The notes beneath the pieces are model-generated. The model ran no database searches, was not told the DNA's origin, and saw nothing but the letters and a program-made list of their open reading frames with translations. Source: a virus. Taken from it: DNA of 64,000 bases. Positions within the stretch are counted from its first letter, which is position 1; every line of letters starts with the position of its first letter. The stretch spans positions 1-64,000 of the IMG/VR virus record IMGVR_UViG_3300042868_008033, one strand, 5' to 3'. The position numbers and the translations under genes were made by a program. Below are positions 16,762 through 24,632 of this stretch, piece by piece.

Positions 16762-18494
16762 AGTTATTCGGAAATAAAAAAGAAGGTACAGGCGATAAAT
16801 CGTCAAGTCCTGTTGCGTCTGAAAAAACTAAACAATCGGCTGGATTTTTAAAAAGGTCTGTCAATAAAATTGGTGATATTCTGCACAAAAAATTTGGTTC
16901 AACAGAAAAGATAACTGACACCGATTCAATGTCTAACGCCGAATATCTCGGTGAAATTTATAAATTGATGGTGCAAAACAGTGTTGATATAAAATTAGAA
17001 CGTGAACAACAGGTTAACTTTAGAGAGGAAGAAGATTCTGAGGAACAAAAAAGACACTCTGAAATAGTCAAGGCCTTGACTATACGTAGAAGACCGAAAC
17101 CTAAAGCAGTTATACGCCGTGAGAAGAAGGCAGAAGAAAAGGCCAAAGAACCGCCTAAGAAAACTGGTGAACCGCCTAAGAAAACTGGTGAAACACCTAA
17201 GAAACCAGCAGAGCCATCTAAACCAGCTGAACCTGCAAAGAAACCAGCAGAGCCAGCTAAACCAGCTGAAAAACCAGTTGAAAAAGCCAAAAGAGAAGTT
17301 GATGACGGAGTTAAAAAAGCTGCTGAAGAAAAGGCTAAAAAAGATGCTCAAGAGGCAGCCAAAAAAGCTGCTGAAACCAAAGCCAAAAAAGAAGCTGAGG
17401 AAAAGGTTAAGAAAGCTGCTGAAGAAAAGGCTAAGAAAGCTGCTGAAGAAAAGGCTAAGAAAGAAACAGCAGAAAAATTAAAGAAAGAGGAACAAGAAAA
17501 ATTAAAACGTGAGGCTGCGGAGAAAGCTAAATCTGAAAAATTAAAGAAAGATGCAGAACCGGTTAAACCTTCTACTGCAACTCAGAAACCTCCTGCAGCT
17601 GCAAAACCTTCAGCAACCGAAACTGCTGTAAAGGTTGCTACTGGTACCGCAAGTGTTGCTGGTATGTCTGCGGCCGCAGCGGCTTCTATCAAGCTTGAAA
17701 CAGGTTCTGATGCTTCACAAGCTATTAAAAAAGTAGGTCAAATAGTAGATAATGACCCTAAAGCTGGAATTAAATCTTATGGAGTTTTTGGTTTAAATTC
17801 AGGAGGAAAAAATGTTAACGAATCTTCCATAGGTAGTTTCGTTAAAGAAAATCGTCAATTCGGTTTTAAATCAACTATAGCATCTAAACAATTTGATAAT
17901 GAATGGACAAATATTGCCAACACAAGACCTAAAGAACTCTTGGATGCTCAATTGGCTTGGTATGACCGACATGTTGCTAAACCTGCTCTGAAAGACCTAT
18001 CTGGATTTCCAATAGCAATAGTTTCTGATCCTAGAGTTATACTCTATATGACAGATAGAAGAAATCAATATGGAGGCCAAGGCTTAAAATCTGCTCTTCA
18101 AAAAGTGAAATCGGTTTCAACAGCCGAAGAATTTATAGATAAGATGACAGAAATTGATTTGAATAATATAGAAAAAGATTTTAAAACTTATTTACAAACT
18201 AATCCTAAAAATAAACCAGGTTTGGTTGGTAGAATTGAAAAAAGAAAACAACTGGCATTAAGTCTTTCTAAAACTCAAGAAGTTACTAAAACTGAAGAAA
18301 AACCTAAACAGGTTAATTCAAACGCAAATTCAGGCACATATGTGGATCAGTCCTCTAGACAAAATATAGATATGAAGAAACAGGATACTCCTGCACCGAT
18401 AAACATACAACAAAATACAACTAACGTAAACAACACAACCGAATCATCAAATACACCAAAGGTTGATGATAGACCAGCACACCAAAGAAAGTAA
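16758..18494 (+). CDS. Tape-measure-position protein with Lys/Ala-rich stalk and VgrG3-like lytic domain
   Basis: 578 residues. Residues ~1-105 are a conserved head (FLKRSVNKIGDILHKKFG, ALTIRRRPKPKAVIRR). Residues ~105-290 are Pro/Lys/Glu/Ala-rich, TolA-like repeats (KKTGEPPKKTGE, EEKAKKAAEEKAKK). Residues ~330-475 resemble the C-terminal peptidoglycan-hydrolase domain of VgrG3-type proteins: SYGVFGLNSGG, FDNEWTNIA, LLDAQLAWYDRHVAKPAL, RNQYGG. It follows the tail chaperones, where the tape measure (gp29) is expected. I infer a tape-measure or hub role with cell-wall cutting at infection. Confidence 0.6.
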   Translation: MKLFGNKKEGTGDKSSSPVASEKTKQSAGFLKRSVNKIGDILHKKFGSTEKITDTDSMSNAEYLGEIYKLMVQNSVDIKLEREQQVNFREEEDSEEQKRHSEIVKALTIRRRPKPKAVIRREKKAEEKAKEPPKKTGEPPKKTGETPKKPAEPSKPAEPAKKPAEPAKPAEKPVEKAKREVDDGVKKAAEEKAKKDAQEAAKKAAETKAKKEAEEKVKKAAEEKAKKAAEEKAKKETAEKLKKEEQEKLKREAAEKAKSEKLKKDAEPVKPSTATQKPPAAAKPSATETAVKVATGTASVAGMSAAAAASIKLETGSDASQAIKKVGQIVDNDPKAGIKSYGVFGLNSGGKNVNESSIGSFVKENRQFGFKSTIASKQFDNEWTNIANTRPKELLDAQLAWYDRHVAKPALKDLSGFPIAIVSDPRVILYMTDRRNQYGGQGLKSALQKVKSVSTAEEFIDKMTEIDLNNIEKDFKTYLQTNPKNKPGLVGRIEKRKQLALSLSKTQEVTKTEEKPKQVNSNANSGTYVDQSSRQNIDMKKQDTPAPINIQQNTTNVNNTTESSNTPKVDDRPAHQRK

Positions 18495-18497
18495 AAA

Positions 18498-19937
18498 ATG
18501 GCAGATAATAAACTAAATTATCAACAGGCTAGAAGTGTCAGAAAAGCAAAATTTTCCGACATATTGCTTGACCAACTAGCACAAAGTGATAGAAGTGTAC
18601 TTGGTGCTGTTGGTAAAACCATTTCAATGAAAGCTCAGGCTAGAATTAAAGGCATCAAAGAGAAATTTGATCCTTTGAATATCGTAAGATTTATGACTAT
18701 GGGATCCAGATTTGGTCCCGCTTTGTTTGGTAAAATGACTGGTCGTAATCAAAAAGATATTGACTATTTTACTGGCCGTACTAAAAGTGTTGTTGGCACC
18801 AGAAACACCGCAGATAGATTAAAGAAAGTTGGTGGTGACGGTGATTCAGAAGGCATCAATCAACAATTAGCAAAAATATTTTCTTTCCTACAAAATAATC
18901 GTGAAGAAGATATTAAGTTAAAACAATTAGCAAAAAATTCTGAGGAAGAAATTGCCTTGGAAAAAGGTAAACGCCATAAAGAATTGATTGATACACTACA
19001 GAAGTTAATGAAACATATTAATTCTGGTGGTAAGATGACTGCTGAACCAATGGAAAAAACTTCAATGTTTGGCAACATATGGGATAATATCAAGGGTTTG
19101 GCTGAGATGATGGGTGAAATGCGAAAATTCATGTTTGATATGGCAAAAAGAATAGGCATGCCAATTTCTAAAGGCCTTTTGTCGGCTGGTAAATTTGGTT
19201 TACGTATGTTACCAATTGTTGCGGCGGCCGCCGTGGTTGGAACAGCTATTCTTGGCGCTGATTATCTTGCTCGTGAGTATCTTGGTGTTGGAAAAAATGC
19301 AGACGGAACTGATATTGTAATTGATGAGAAACAAGATGAAGAAAACTGGAATAAAATGGATGCAGCTGAAAAGTTTGAATCCAGTATTGCAAGAGCTATA
19401 GAACAAGCCGGTGATATACTTTCACCAAGTGCAGTACTTGAAGCGAGAGCTGCGAGAATAAAAAACGAAACCGAGTATCTAAAAAAGAAAGAACAAGGAA
19501 CTGCAACAAGAGTGGAACCAGAAGCACCAGAAGATATGATGTTTGATCCTGAAGGTAATTTGATACCTTTGCCACCAAATAAGTATCAATCTTCACCTGT
19601 TACAATGCCAGTAAAACCTGCTGTCGTACCACAAGCACCAGCAAATATGGAATTTGATGCTGAAGGTAGATTAATACCCTCGCCTGTACAAACTAAACCA
19701 GTACCTGTACCTGCGATACCAAAGTCTGCACCTGTTTCACCACTATCAAATACCAATTCTGATTTGAATTTACCTAAACCTGCCGCATCAAATGATATGA
19801 AACCTATCATTAACAAGACAGTAAACAATCTCTCACAGAAGCAGGAAAGAACTGGATTAAGACCTAGTCAAATATCTGTGCGTAATGATGAACCAACGTT
19901 CATGCAATTGATTATTGCTTCCACAAGGGTTGTATAA
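18498..19937 (+). CDS. Second tape-measure-position tail protein
   Basis: 479 residues. The N-terminus (FSDILLDQLAQSDRSVLGAV, KEKFDPLNIVRFMTMGSRFG, GKMTGRNQKDIDYFTGR) is conserved among long tail proteins of this phage group. A hydrophobic segment near residues 235-255 (LRMLPIVAAAAVVGTAILGA) could enter the host membrane. The C-terminal third has two copies of an MMFDPEGNLIPLP / MEFDAEGRLIPSP motif in Pro-rich sequence. Together with the upstream 578-aa protein it may replace a single gp29 tape measure. Convergent with gp32 across a terminator. Confidence 0.55.
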   Translation: MADNKLNYQQARSVRKAKFSDILLDQLAQSDRSVLGAVGKTISMKAQARIKGIKEKFDPLNIVRFMTMGSRFGPALFGKMTGRNQKDIDYFTGRTKSVVGTRNTADRLKKVGGDGDSEGINQQLAKIFSFLQNNREEDIKLKQLAKNSEEEIALEKGKRHKELIDTLQKLMKHINSGGKMTAEPMEKTSMFGNIWDNIKGLAEMMGEMRKFMFDMAKRIGMPISKGLLSAGKFGLRMLPIVAAAAVVGTAILGADYLAREYLGVGKNADGTDIVIDEKQDEENWNKMDAAEKFESSIARAIEQAGDILSPSAVLEARAARIKNETEYLKKKEQGTATRVEPEAPEDMMFDPEGNLIPLPPNKYQSSPVTMPVKPAVVPQAPANMEFDAEGRLIPSPVQTKPVPVPAIPKSAPVSPLSNTNSDLNLPKPAASNDMKPIINKTVNNLSQKQERTGLRPSQISVRNDEPTFMQLIIASTRVV

Positions 19938-19939
19938 AC

Positions 19940-19961
19940 AAAAAACCCCGCCGAAGCGGGG
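19940..19961 (-). terminator. Rho-independent terminator for the gp32 transcript
   Basis: Six-base stem CCCCGC/GCGGGG with a CGAA tetraloop at 19946-19961. On the minus strand it is followed by six T residues. No T-run follows on the plus strand, so it mainly stops leftward transcription from gp32. Confidence 0.9.
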
Positions 19962-19982
19962 TCTAAACGGTCAGAGAATCGT

Positions 19983-20864
19983 TTAATCTTCAGCCAACTT
20001 GGCAAAGTATTCCATATCGTCATCATCAGTAGCTGCGATATCAACTTCAACTGGCTTCTTTGGTGCAGCCTTAGCTTGTTCAACTGTGGTACGTGCTCGT
20101 GGAGCATCACCTTCATCATTCAAACCAAGTACTTTATCCAAACGTGTTTTCAACATATCATAAGACTTGAATTCTTTGTCAGCCGTCAACTCAGTCAATG
20201 AGAATTGTGACTTCCAAATTTTCTCCAACTTCTCATCGTCATCCAACAATGCAGATGGTGATGTGAATTCGGACTTATCATAGTTTTGATAACCCGCAAC
20301 TTTAGTGATACGTAACTTAAAGTTAGCACCCTTCCACAAATCAAACGGATTGATTGGTGTTTCATCTTCAAATGCAGGATTCATTGCACCTGTAACCTTC
20401 TCAAAAATCTTGGCACCGAACTTGAACAATTTAACTTGTCCTTCGTTCTCTGGATGCTTAGGATCAGAGATGATATAAACGTTAGCAATGTAACTTAGTT
20501 TGCGTTTTTGTTTACGAACAATGTCTTTGTTCGCTTCAATGCCTGAGTTCCACAATTTGTTGTTGTGTTCACATACAGGACATTGTTGGTTCTTGGTTGT
20601 TAAACACTTGTCGATTAACCAACCACCAGGACCTTGAAATCCATGTTCGAAAATCTTAGCCCAAGGAAGACCATCTTCACCATCAACTGCTGCTGCGGGT
20701 AGAAAACGAATCGTAGCCATGCCGTTGCCAGCTTTGTCTACTTCTGGTCGCCAAAAGTTTTCTTTATCGGATTTACCTTCAGTGGAGGCGTTGAGCTCTG
20801 CCACTTTTGCTTTCAATGTGTCCAGATTGCCTGAACTTTTTTTAAGATTTGAAAAATCTACCAT
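19983..20864 (-). CDS. 32: Single-stranded DNA-binding protein gp32
   Basis: 293 residues (T4 301). The zinc site is visible as H74, C87, C95 and C98, spaced much as in T4 (H-x12-C-x7-C-x2-C). Other marks are RFLPAAAVDGEDGLPWAKIF, WLIDKCLTT, NVYIISDPKHPENEG and an acidic C-terminal tail (DIAATDDDDMEYFAKLAED) that recruits replication partners. The protein coats ssDNA during replication, recombination and repair. The leader has three 11-bp repeats that may be a translational operator, since T4 gp32 represses its own mRNA. Confidence 0.95.
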   Translation of the reverse strand: MVDFSNLKKSSGNLDTLKAKVAELNASTEGKSDKENFWRPEVDKAGNGMATIRFLPAAAVDGEDGLPWAKIFEHGFQGPGGWLIDKCLTTKNQQCPVCEHNNKLWNSGIEANKDIVRKQKRKLSYIANVYIISDPKHPENEGQVKLFKFGAKIFEKVTGAMNPAFEDETPINPFDLWKGANFKLRITKVAGYQNYDKSEFTSPSALLDDDEKLEKIWKSQFSLTELTADKEFKSYDMLKTRLDKVLGLNDEGDAPRARTTVEQAKAAPKKPVEVDIAATDDDDMEYFAKLAED

Positions 20865-20878
20865 GATTTACCTTTCTA

Positions 20879-20911
20879 GTATAAACGGAATATTAACGGA
20901 GTATAAACGGA
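20879..20911 (-). repeat. Three 11-bp direct repeats in the gp32 leader
   Basis: Plus-strand gtataaacgga, atattaacgga, gtataaacgga lie head to tail with no spacing, between the promoter and the gp32 ribosome site (AGAAAGG). Low-structure A/U-rich repeats in this place fit gp32 autoregulation, by analogy with T4. Confidence 0.75.
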
Positions 20912-20926
20912 TTGTCCACATAGTTC

Positions 20927-20955
20927 ATTATATCATATTATTTAGGCATCGTCAA
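20927..20955 (-). promoter_or_regulatory. Sigma70-type promoter for gp32 (TTGACG-N17-TATAAT)
   Basis: -35 TTGACG at 20955-20950 and -10 TATAAT at 20932-20927 with a 17-bp spacer on the minus strand. The -35 lies in the 3' end of the upstream nucleotidase gene, giving gp32 its own promoter. Confidence 0.75.
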
Positions 20956-21436
20956 GTATAAACTTCAACTGTACCAAGGTATCGGCAACATTTTTATGTA
21001 AGATTGCCACACCACCTGCAGCACGCCAATCATTAATAACACTCTCTGTATCATCAATGATTAACGTATCTGTTCTTGCGTATATTTTCTTTAGTTCTTT
21101 ACCTGGAACCAAGTTACGTTGGAAGTCAATACCCTGCGTTTCCAACCATTTAATCTTTTGTTCAGAGATTGCTTTGTGTCTTTTCTCACTTGCTGTGGAG
21201 GACAGAATTTGAGTAGGTGGTAATGCATTACGTAATGCACGTACCAAATCCATTGCATCTGGCATTAGTTCAAGTGTTTCAAAGTGACCATCAGCAATAA
21301 ACTTATCAAAAAATTTATTGAATTCTTTATATTCTCTGGTTGAACTAGGTTGAACTTTAAATAACTCAACGTATCTCTTTTCAAAGTCGGCAATAACGCC
21401 ATCCATATCCAAGTAGATGCAATTAATTTTAGGCAT
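20942..21436 (-). CDS. HAD-superfamily 5'(3')-deoxyribonucleotidase-like protein
   Basis: 164 residues. Motif I is IYLDMDGVIADFE (nucleophile and acid Asp), motif II ILSSTAS, and motif IV LIIDDTESVINDW. Length and motifs fit NT5C-like phage nucleotidases that dephosphorylate (d)NMPs in nucleotide metabolism. It overlaps gp59 by 8 nt, placing it in the replication operon. Confidence 0.75.
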   Translation of the reverse strand: MPKINCIYLDMDGVIADFEKRYVELFKVQPSSTREYKEFNKFFDKFIADGHFETLELMPDAMDLVRALRNALPPTQILSSTASEKRHKAISEQKIKWLETQGIDFQRNLVPGKELKKIYARTDTLIIDDTESVINDWRAAGGVAILHKNVADTLVQLKFILDDA

Positions 21437-22037
21437 GTTCTCTCAAACTTTCTTTTAAAATTGTCTTAAACTTATCTTTATCATAAACAAGAAACGGTGT
21501 GTACTTTTCAATTTTTCTTTTTAATGTAGGCCAAATAACATCATCTGTTATTTTTTTGTTCCACATTGGTAAGAAATTCATAATGTCATTAAGTATACAC
21601 ACCGTCTCAATGTTAATGTTGCCATAAGTCATCTCTCTCAACAGCAATGGATATTGTCCATCTACAACTACCAACATTTCATTAGGTGATTGTGTTGCTG
21701 TGAATAGACCTATTATATCTTGTTCGAATCGGTATGTCAAGCTCTGGTTTCTTTTTTGCCATTTCTTGTAGTTTTCTTCACCTTCAATACCACATATATC
21801 TCCTACCCAATTCACATTGGTTTCTAGGAAATTAGCAATATAAAAAGTACGTAATTCATCTATGTTGTACTTCCGTGATAACTTGTAAAAAGAATACTTG
21901 GCTTTATTGTTTGCAAAGTTGTCCTTTGATACGTTGGTCTTTCCGTTGTAACGAAAAAAATCGTAAGAATCAGAAGTAAAATGAAGTTTAATGCTTTGAT
22001 ATAGGGCATACGCTTCAAATCCTGTCGTTTCGGTCAT
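21429..22037 (-). CDS. 59: Helicase loader gp59
   Basis: 202 residues (T4 217). Recognised from the order YALYQSIKLHF, YDFFRYNGKTNVS, KYSFYKLSRKYNIDEL, FYIANFLETNVNW and a C-terminal helical half with LLREMTYGNINIET. gp59 loads the gp41 helicase at forks coated with gp32, encoded next to it here. It overlaps gp33 by 4 nt. Confidence 0.85.
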   Translation of the reverse strand: MTETTGFEAYALYQSIKLHFTSDSYDFFRYNGKTNVSKDNFANNKAKYSFYKLSRKYNIDELRTFYIANFLETNVNWVGDICGIEGEENYKKWQKRNQSLTYRFEQDIIGLFTATQSPNEMLVVVDGQYPLLLREMTYGNINIETVCILNDIMNFLPMWNKKITDDVIWPTLKRKIEKYTPFLVYDKDKFKTILKESLREHA

Positions 22038-22297
22038 AGGGGCAATTTAGAACTTTTCTTCAATAGGTTTAGGTCTTGTGCTTCTTCTCTAATCTTTGCT
22101 TTCAATGCACTAGAGACTAAAGAAGAAGCCACATCGACTTCCATACCTGTTTGTTCACAATGATGTATGATTGCATCCATATGGGTACCACCCAATTCAC
22201 TGACGCTTTTACTAATCATTTCACTAAATTCATTAATTTCGGTTTTTGTTGGCACTTTGAGCTTTCGTATAGAACAGATGATTTCCAATTTTTGCAA
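22034..22297 (-). CDS. 33: Late transcription coactivator gp33
   Basis: Up to 87 residues. The core INEFSEMISKSV, THMDAIIHHCEQTGMEVD and IREEAQDLNLLKK fits gp33, which bridges RNA polymerase beta-flap and the sliding clamp for late transcription. The listed start is TTG (22297) with AAGG upstream; a GTG at 22255 (73 aa) is also reasonable. It overlaps the hydrolase gene by 65 nt from the TTG start, or 23 nt from the GTG. Confidence 0.75.
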   Translation of the reverse strand: MQKLEIICSIRKLKVPTKTEINEFSEMISKSVSELGGTHMDAIIHHCEQTGMEVDVASSLVSSALKAKIREEAQDLNLLKKSSKLPL

Positions 22298-22745
22298 CGT
22301 ACCTTAATTTCCATTCTGGATTAACGTAGGTGGCATGATAGAACATTGAATTGGTTTCATATATTTTATCATGTAATTTTGTTTGTGTCAAGGCTTTCCT
22401 TGCGACAATTAGGCATTCTTCCCATGCATATTTGCTCCTAACCGGTCCAACATTCTCACCAACCCAACTGAATTGGTATGTGCGGCCCGTTTTTTGATAT
22501 ACCACTTCACAAACTGTTTTGGGATAAAATGGACTATTCACACGATTCATTGTAACTTGTGCTACTGCTAATTTACCTTCAAAAGATTCGTTTGCGGCTT
22601 CATAGTAGATGTTTTTGGCCATGCAAAGTAATTGTTTATTTAAATCCTGTGAAACCACTCTTTCTATTGGAATTGTTTGTTCTTGGGATGTTAAAGGTAA
22701 AATCAATAATGATAAAGAAAATAATAAAGTTGATAAAAACTTCAT
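22233..22745 (-). CDS. SleB-type cell wall hydrolase with N-terminal signal segment
   Basis: 170 residues. A hydrophobic N-terminus (FLSTLLFSLSLLILPLT) suggests Sec export or a signal-anchor. The Hydrolase_2 core is clear: NIYYEAANESFEGKLAVAQV and TMNRVNSPFYPKTV, with the expected catalytic Glu (E49), then CEVVYQ and SMFYHATYVNPEW. It cleaves peptidoglycan, probably as the phage endolysin or a lysis helper. No holin is obvious next to it. Confidence 0.8.
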   Translation of the reverse strand: MKFLSTLLFSLSLLILPLTSQEQTIPIERVVSQDLNKQLLCMAKNIYYEAANESFEGKLAVAQVTMNRVNSPFYPKTVCEVVYQKTGRTYQFSWVGENVGPVRSKYAWEECLIVARKALTQTKLHDKIYETNSMFYHATYVNPEWKLRYVAKIGNHLFYTKAQSANKNRN

Positions 22746-22765
22746 TGCTACTCCTCGTTTGTTTA

Positions 22766-22784
22766 AAGGGGGAAAAACCCCCTT
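22766..22784 (-). terminator. Hairpin, weak terminator
   Basis: Seven-base stem AAGGGGG/CCCCCTT with a 5-nt loop between the 92-aa gene and the hydrolase gene. On the minus strand only a few T residues follow, so it may attenuate rather than stop transcription. Confidence 0.5.
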
Positions 22785-22789
22785 AACCC

Positions 22790-23068
22790 TCAGGATGTTT
22801 TTCTGGTAACCTTGATTTCAGGTGTTACCGGTGTATTAGATACAAAACTATTTAAAGATGTAGCTTTGCTAATAATGTCTGTTTCTGAGGGGATGGTCGG
22901 CAATCCTGGATGTTCAGGTGGTATTTCACCTTTAGACCTTGCCGTTTCGCATTTGATGTGCCAGTCTTGTTGTAGACGGTCTCGTTCTGCGTTGTATGAA
23001 TCATATAACATGTCTCTTGCCATTTTTAATAGTTCAAGACGGATTTCAAAGGGTGTCATGTTTGACAT
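22790..23068 (-). CDS. Small conserved T4-like phage protein, unknown function
   Basis: 92 residues. Starts MSNMTPFEIRLELLKMARDM followed by a predicted helix (LYDSYNAERDRLQQDW), then a Pro-rich stretch. I recall similar small proteins near gp33 in T4-like cyanophages, without known function. A TATAAATA late promoter lies ~70 nt upstream. Confidence 0.6.
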   Translation of the reverse strand: MSNMTPFEIRLELLKMARDMLYDSYNAERDRLQQDWHIKCETARSKGEIPPEHPGLPTIPSETDIISKATSLNSFVSNTPVTPEIKVTRKTS

Positions 23069-23137
23069 AGTTTTCTCCTTGTGTTGTGTAAGTGTGTTGG
23101 TGGATTATTTAAATGGGTCCCACCGAACCCATATACT

Positions 23138-23145
23138 TATTTATA
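23138..23145 (-). promoter_or_regulatory. T4-type late promoter TATAAATA
   Basis: Exact late consensus TATAAATA on the minus strand in the 23069-23149 gap, giving a ~60-nt leader before the 92-aa gene and then the hydrolase/gp33 genes. Confidence 0.6.
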
Positions 23146-23149
23146 CGTA

Positions 23150-23692
23150 TTAAAAACTACGTGTGTACTGTAGACGCCATGCATCTTTTTCTTCGTCACC
23201 ATATGAACGGCTCCAACGAACTGCAACTTTGTCTTGTTTGGTCAAATCGTAACCGACTGCTGTGTGAACACGGGTCGTTTGATATGCGTTTGTAGTATCA
23301 AATGCATTACGATAACGAGCACCAACATCACCAGACAAACCAGCAACCAATGGGAACTTAACACCAGCATCAACTGCATAATGACTAAAATGTGTTGAAC
23401 TGGTTACTCTTTCACCCAAACGTCCACCAACGTAGAAAGCACCGATAGATTGTTTCACACGAACTTCTAGTCCTTGTGAAATTGAACCACTACCAAGTGC
23501 AGTTTGGCTGTTTTCCATTTTAAGGCTATAGTCGGTAGAACCAACTTTATTACCAATAACAATTGCTTCTTTAATATTAGAGACATTTGTTGCACGATTT
23601 GTTTCATCAGAATACTCCAATGAACCATAACCTTGTGCCATCGCTGCGGCACTCATGACCAAAGAGGCCAAAACTAAACTGATTTTCTTCAA
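23150..23692 (-). CDS. Small outer-membrane beta-barrel protein with signal peptide
   Basis: 180 residues. A clear signal peptide (MKKISLVLASLVMSAAAMA, cleavage before QGYG) is followed by alternating strands (YSLKMENSQ, LEVRVKQSIGAFYVGGRLG, VHTAVGYDL, KVAVRWSRSYGD) ending WRLQYTRSF, with the C-terminal Phe needed for BamA recognition. About eight strands are plausible. A phage protein placed in the host outer membrane could alter receptor access or exclude superinfecting phages; this is inference. Not recognised as a T4 gene. Confidence 0.7.
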   Translation of the reverse strand: MKKISLVLASLVMSAAAMAQGYGSLEYSDETNRATNVSNIKEAIVIGNKVGSTDYSLKMENSQTALGSGSISQGLEVRVKQSIGAFYVGGRLGERVTSSTHFSHYAVDAGVKFPLVAGLSGDVGARYRNAFDTTNAYQTTRVHTAVGYDLTKQDKVAVRWSRSYGDEEKDAWRLQYTRSF

Positions 23693-23701
23693 AATTAACT
23701 C

Positions 23702-24283
23702 CTAGTTGTTAAACAAAATCGACTTAGATATATCTATGATATAAATTAGTCTCCTTTTATCAGTCTTATTATATGCACTATGCAATTCAGCATTATCAAA
23801 TGCAAATAAGTCGGACCAATCCTGCTTTATACCATTAACTTCCAGTGCAACATCACCTTCTGGTATGATTAATGGTATATGAATTCTTACTGTGTTGCGT
23901 GAACGATTCTCAATGTCTACATGACTTTTAATAACACCACCTGATTCTAGTACACTGTAACCACTACAACCAATGTGAGCAATATACTGTTGTGTTAGCG
24001 TTGATGCGGTTGGAAATATGTTGCGTATTCTTGGTTGTAAAAAGAAATTATGTTCAACCTTTTGTTCAGGTAATGCATAACGTAGTCCTTCAACCTTCCA
24101 ATCATTCTTTTCTTTTTCATCCAAAACAGCATGTGGGTTTGATGCAGCATATGATACACCGCCTTTAAATGTGGTGTGAAAGTCTTTATGATATTCTAAA
24201 AATTCATCACGTAATTTTGGTGCCAATTCCATCAATTCATCAGCGATTTTAATTTCATTCCTACACCAAATTGACTGCATCAT
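23702..24283 (-). CDS. Aspartyl/asparaginyl beta-hydroxylase-like Fe(II)/2OG oxygenase
   Basis: 193 residues. The double-stranded beta-helix core shows H121-x-D123 in KSHVDIENRSRNTVRIHIPL, the distal His at 168 (FAFDNAELHSAYN) and R178 for 2-oxoglutarate. This is the Asp_Arg_Hydrox pattern. It would hydroxylate Asp or Asn side chains in a protein. It follows the tmRNA and precedes the outer-membrane barrel gene by 9 nt, with a strong site (GGAGG) before the ATG. Confidence 0.8.
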   Translation of the reverse strand: MMQSIWCRNEIKIADELMELAPKLRDEFLEYHKDFHTTFKGGVSYAASNPHAVLDEKEKNDWKVEGLRYALPEQKVEHNFFLQPRIRNIFPTASTLTQQYIAHIGCSGYSVLESGGVIKSHVDIENRSRNTVRIHIPLIIPEGDVALEVNGIKQDWSDLFAFDNAELHSAYNKTDKRRLIYIIDISKSILFNN

Positions 24284-24296
24284 ACCTCCATTAAGT

Positions 24297-24597
24297 GGTT
24301 GGTTATTCTGTTACGAGGAAACCAACCGAAACCCTAGTCAGCGTTTAGGCTGCCAATGCGAACTGTGAGTCGTTTGCGTTTACTTTGATTTAGTTTTAAC
24401 ATCTTCTCTGATGAGCTGTCCACTTCTGTACTATTTGCCCTGTCGAAACTATGCAGGCCCATCAGAAGCATACTAGCACATAGACTTAACTATGAATTGT
24501 GGGTTTCAAGACCACTAATATGCTTATGGTGGACCTGGGGGGATTCGCACCCCCGTCCAGAACACATTTCTAGTTGCTTCATACAACCATAACATTA
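24297..24597 (-). ncRNA. ssrA: Circularly permuted (two-piece) tmRNA
   Basis: On the minus strand the acceptor piece comes first and ends GGUCCACCA at 24527, with T arm GGGGG-TGCGAAT-CCCCC at 24554-24538. A 66-nt intervening segment (24526-24461) is closed by an 11-bp inverted repeat (24515-24525 with 24466-24476). The coding piece then begins GGGCCTG at 24460, which pairs with CAGGTCC of the acceptor piece to form the 7-bp acceptor stem, and has the usual TTTCGACAGGG. The tag frame, 24377-24345, encodes ANDSQFALAA then TAA, preceded by AGTAAAC. A stem GGTTGGTT/AACCAACC closes the 3' part. tmRNA rescues stalled ribosomes and tags nascent chains. The permuted form is typical of Burkholderiales, alphaproteobacteria and cyanobacteria; the tag is beta-like. 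Confidence 0.93.
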
Positions 24598-24603
24598 TTT
24601 ATT

Positions 24604-24632
24604 ATTGTAACACAACCGCAATATCATGTCAA
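24604..24632 (-). promoter_or_regulatory. tmRNA promoter (TTGACA-N17-TACAAT)
   Basis: -35 TTGACA at 24632-24627 and -10 TACAAT at 24609-24604, spacer 17 bp. The predicted start near 24597 is just upstream of the acceptor piece, so the tmRNA has its own sigma70-type promoter. Confidence 0.8.

Noticed and set aside
17119-17481. Lys-rich 120-aa frame within the 578-aa gene
   Set aside because: Alternative frame of low-complexity Lys/Ala repeats.
19946-19961. Terminator for the plus-strand tail operon
   Set aside because: No T-run follows on the plus strand; the T-run is on the minus side only.
24460-24530. Ordinary tRNA gene at the CCA-bearing segment
   Set aside because: Only a T arm and acceptor half are present; the tag frame and acceptor pairing show tmRNA.
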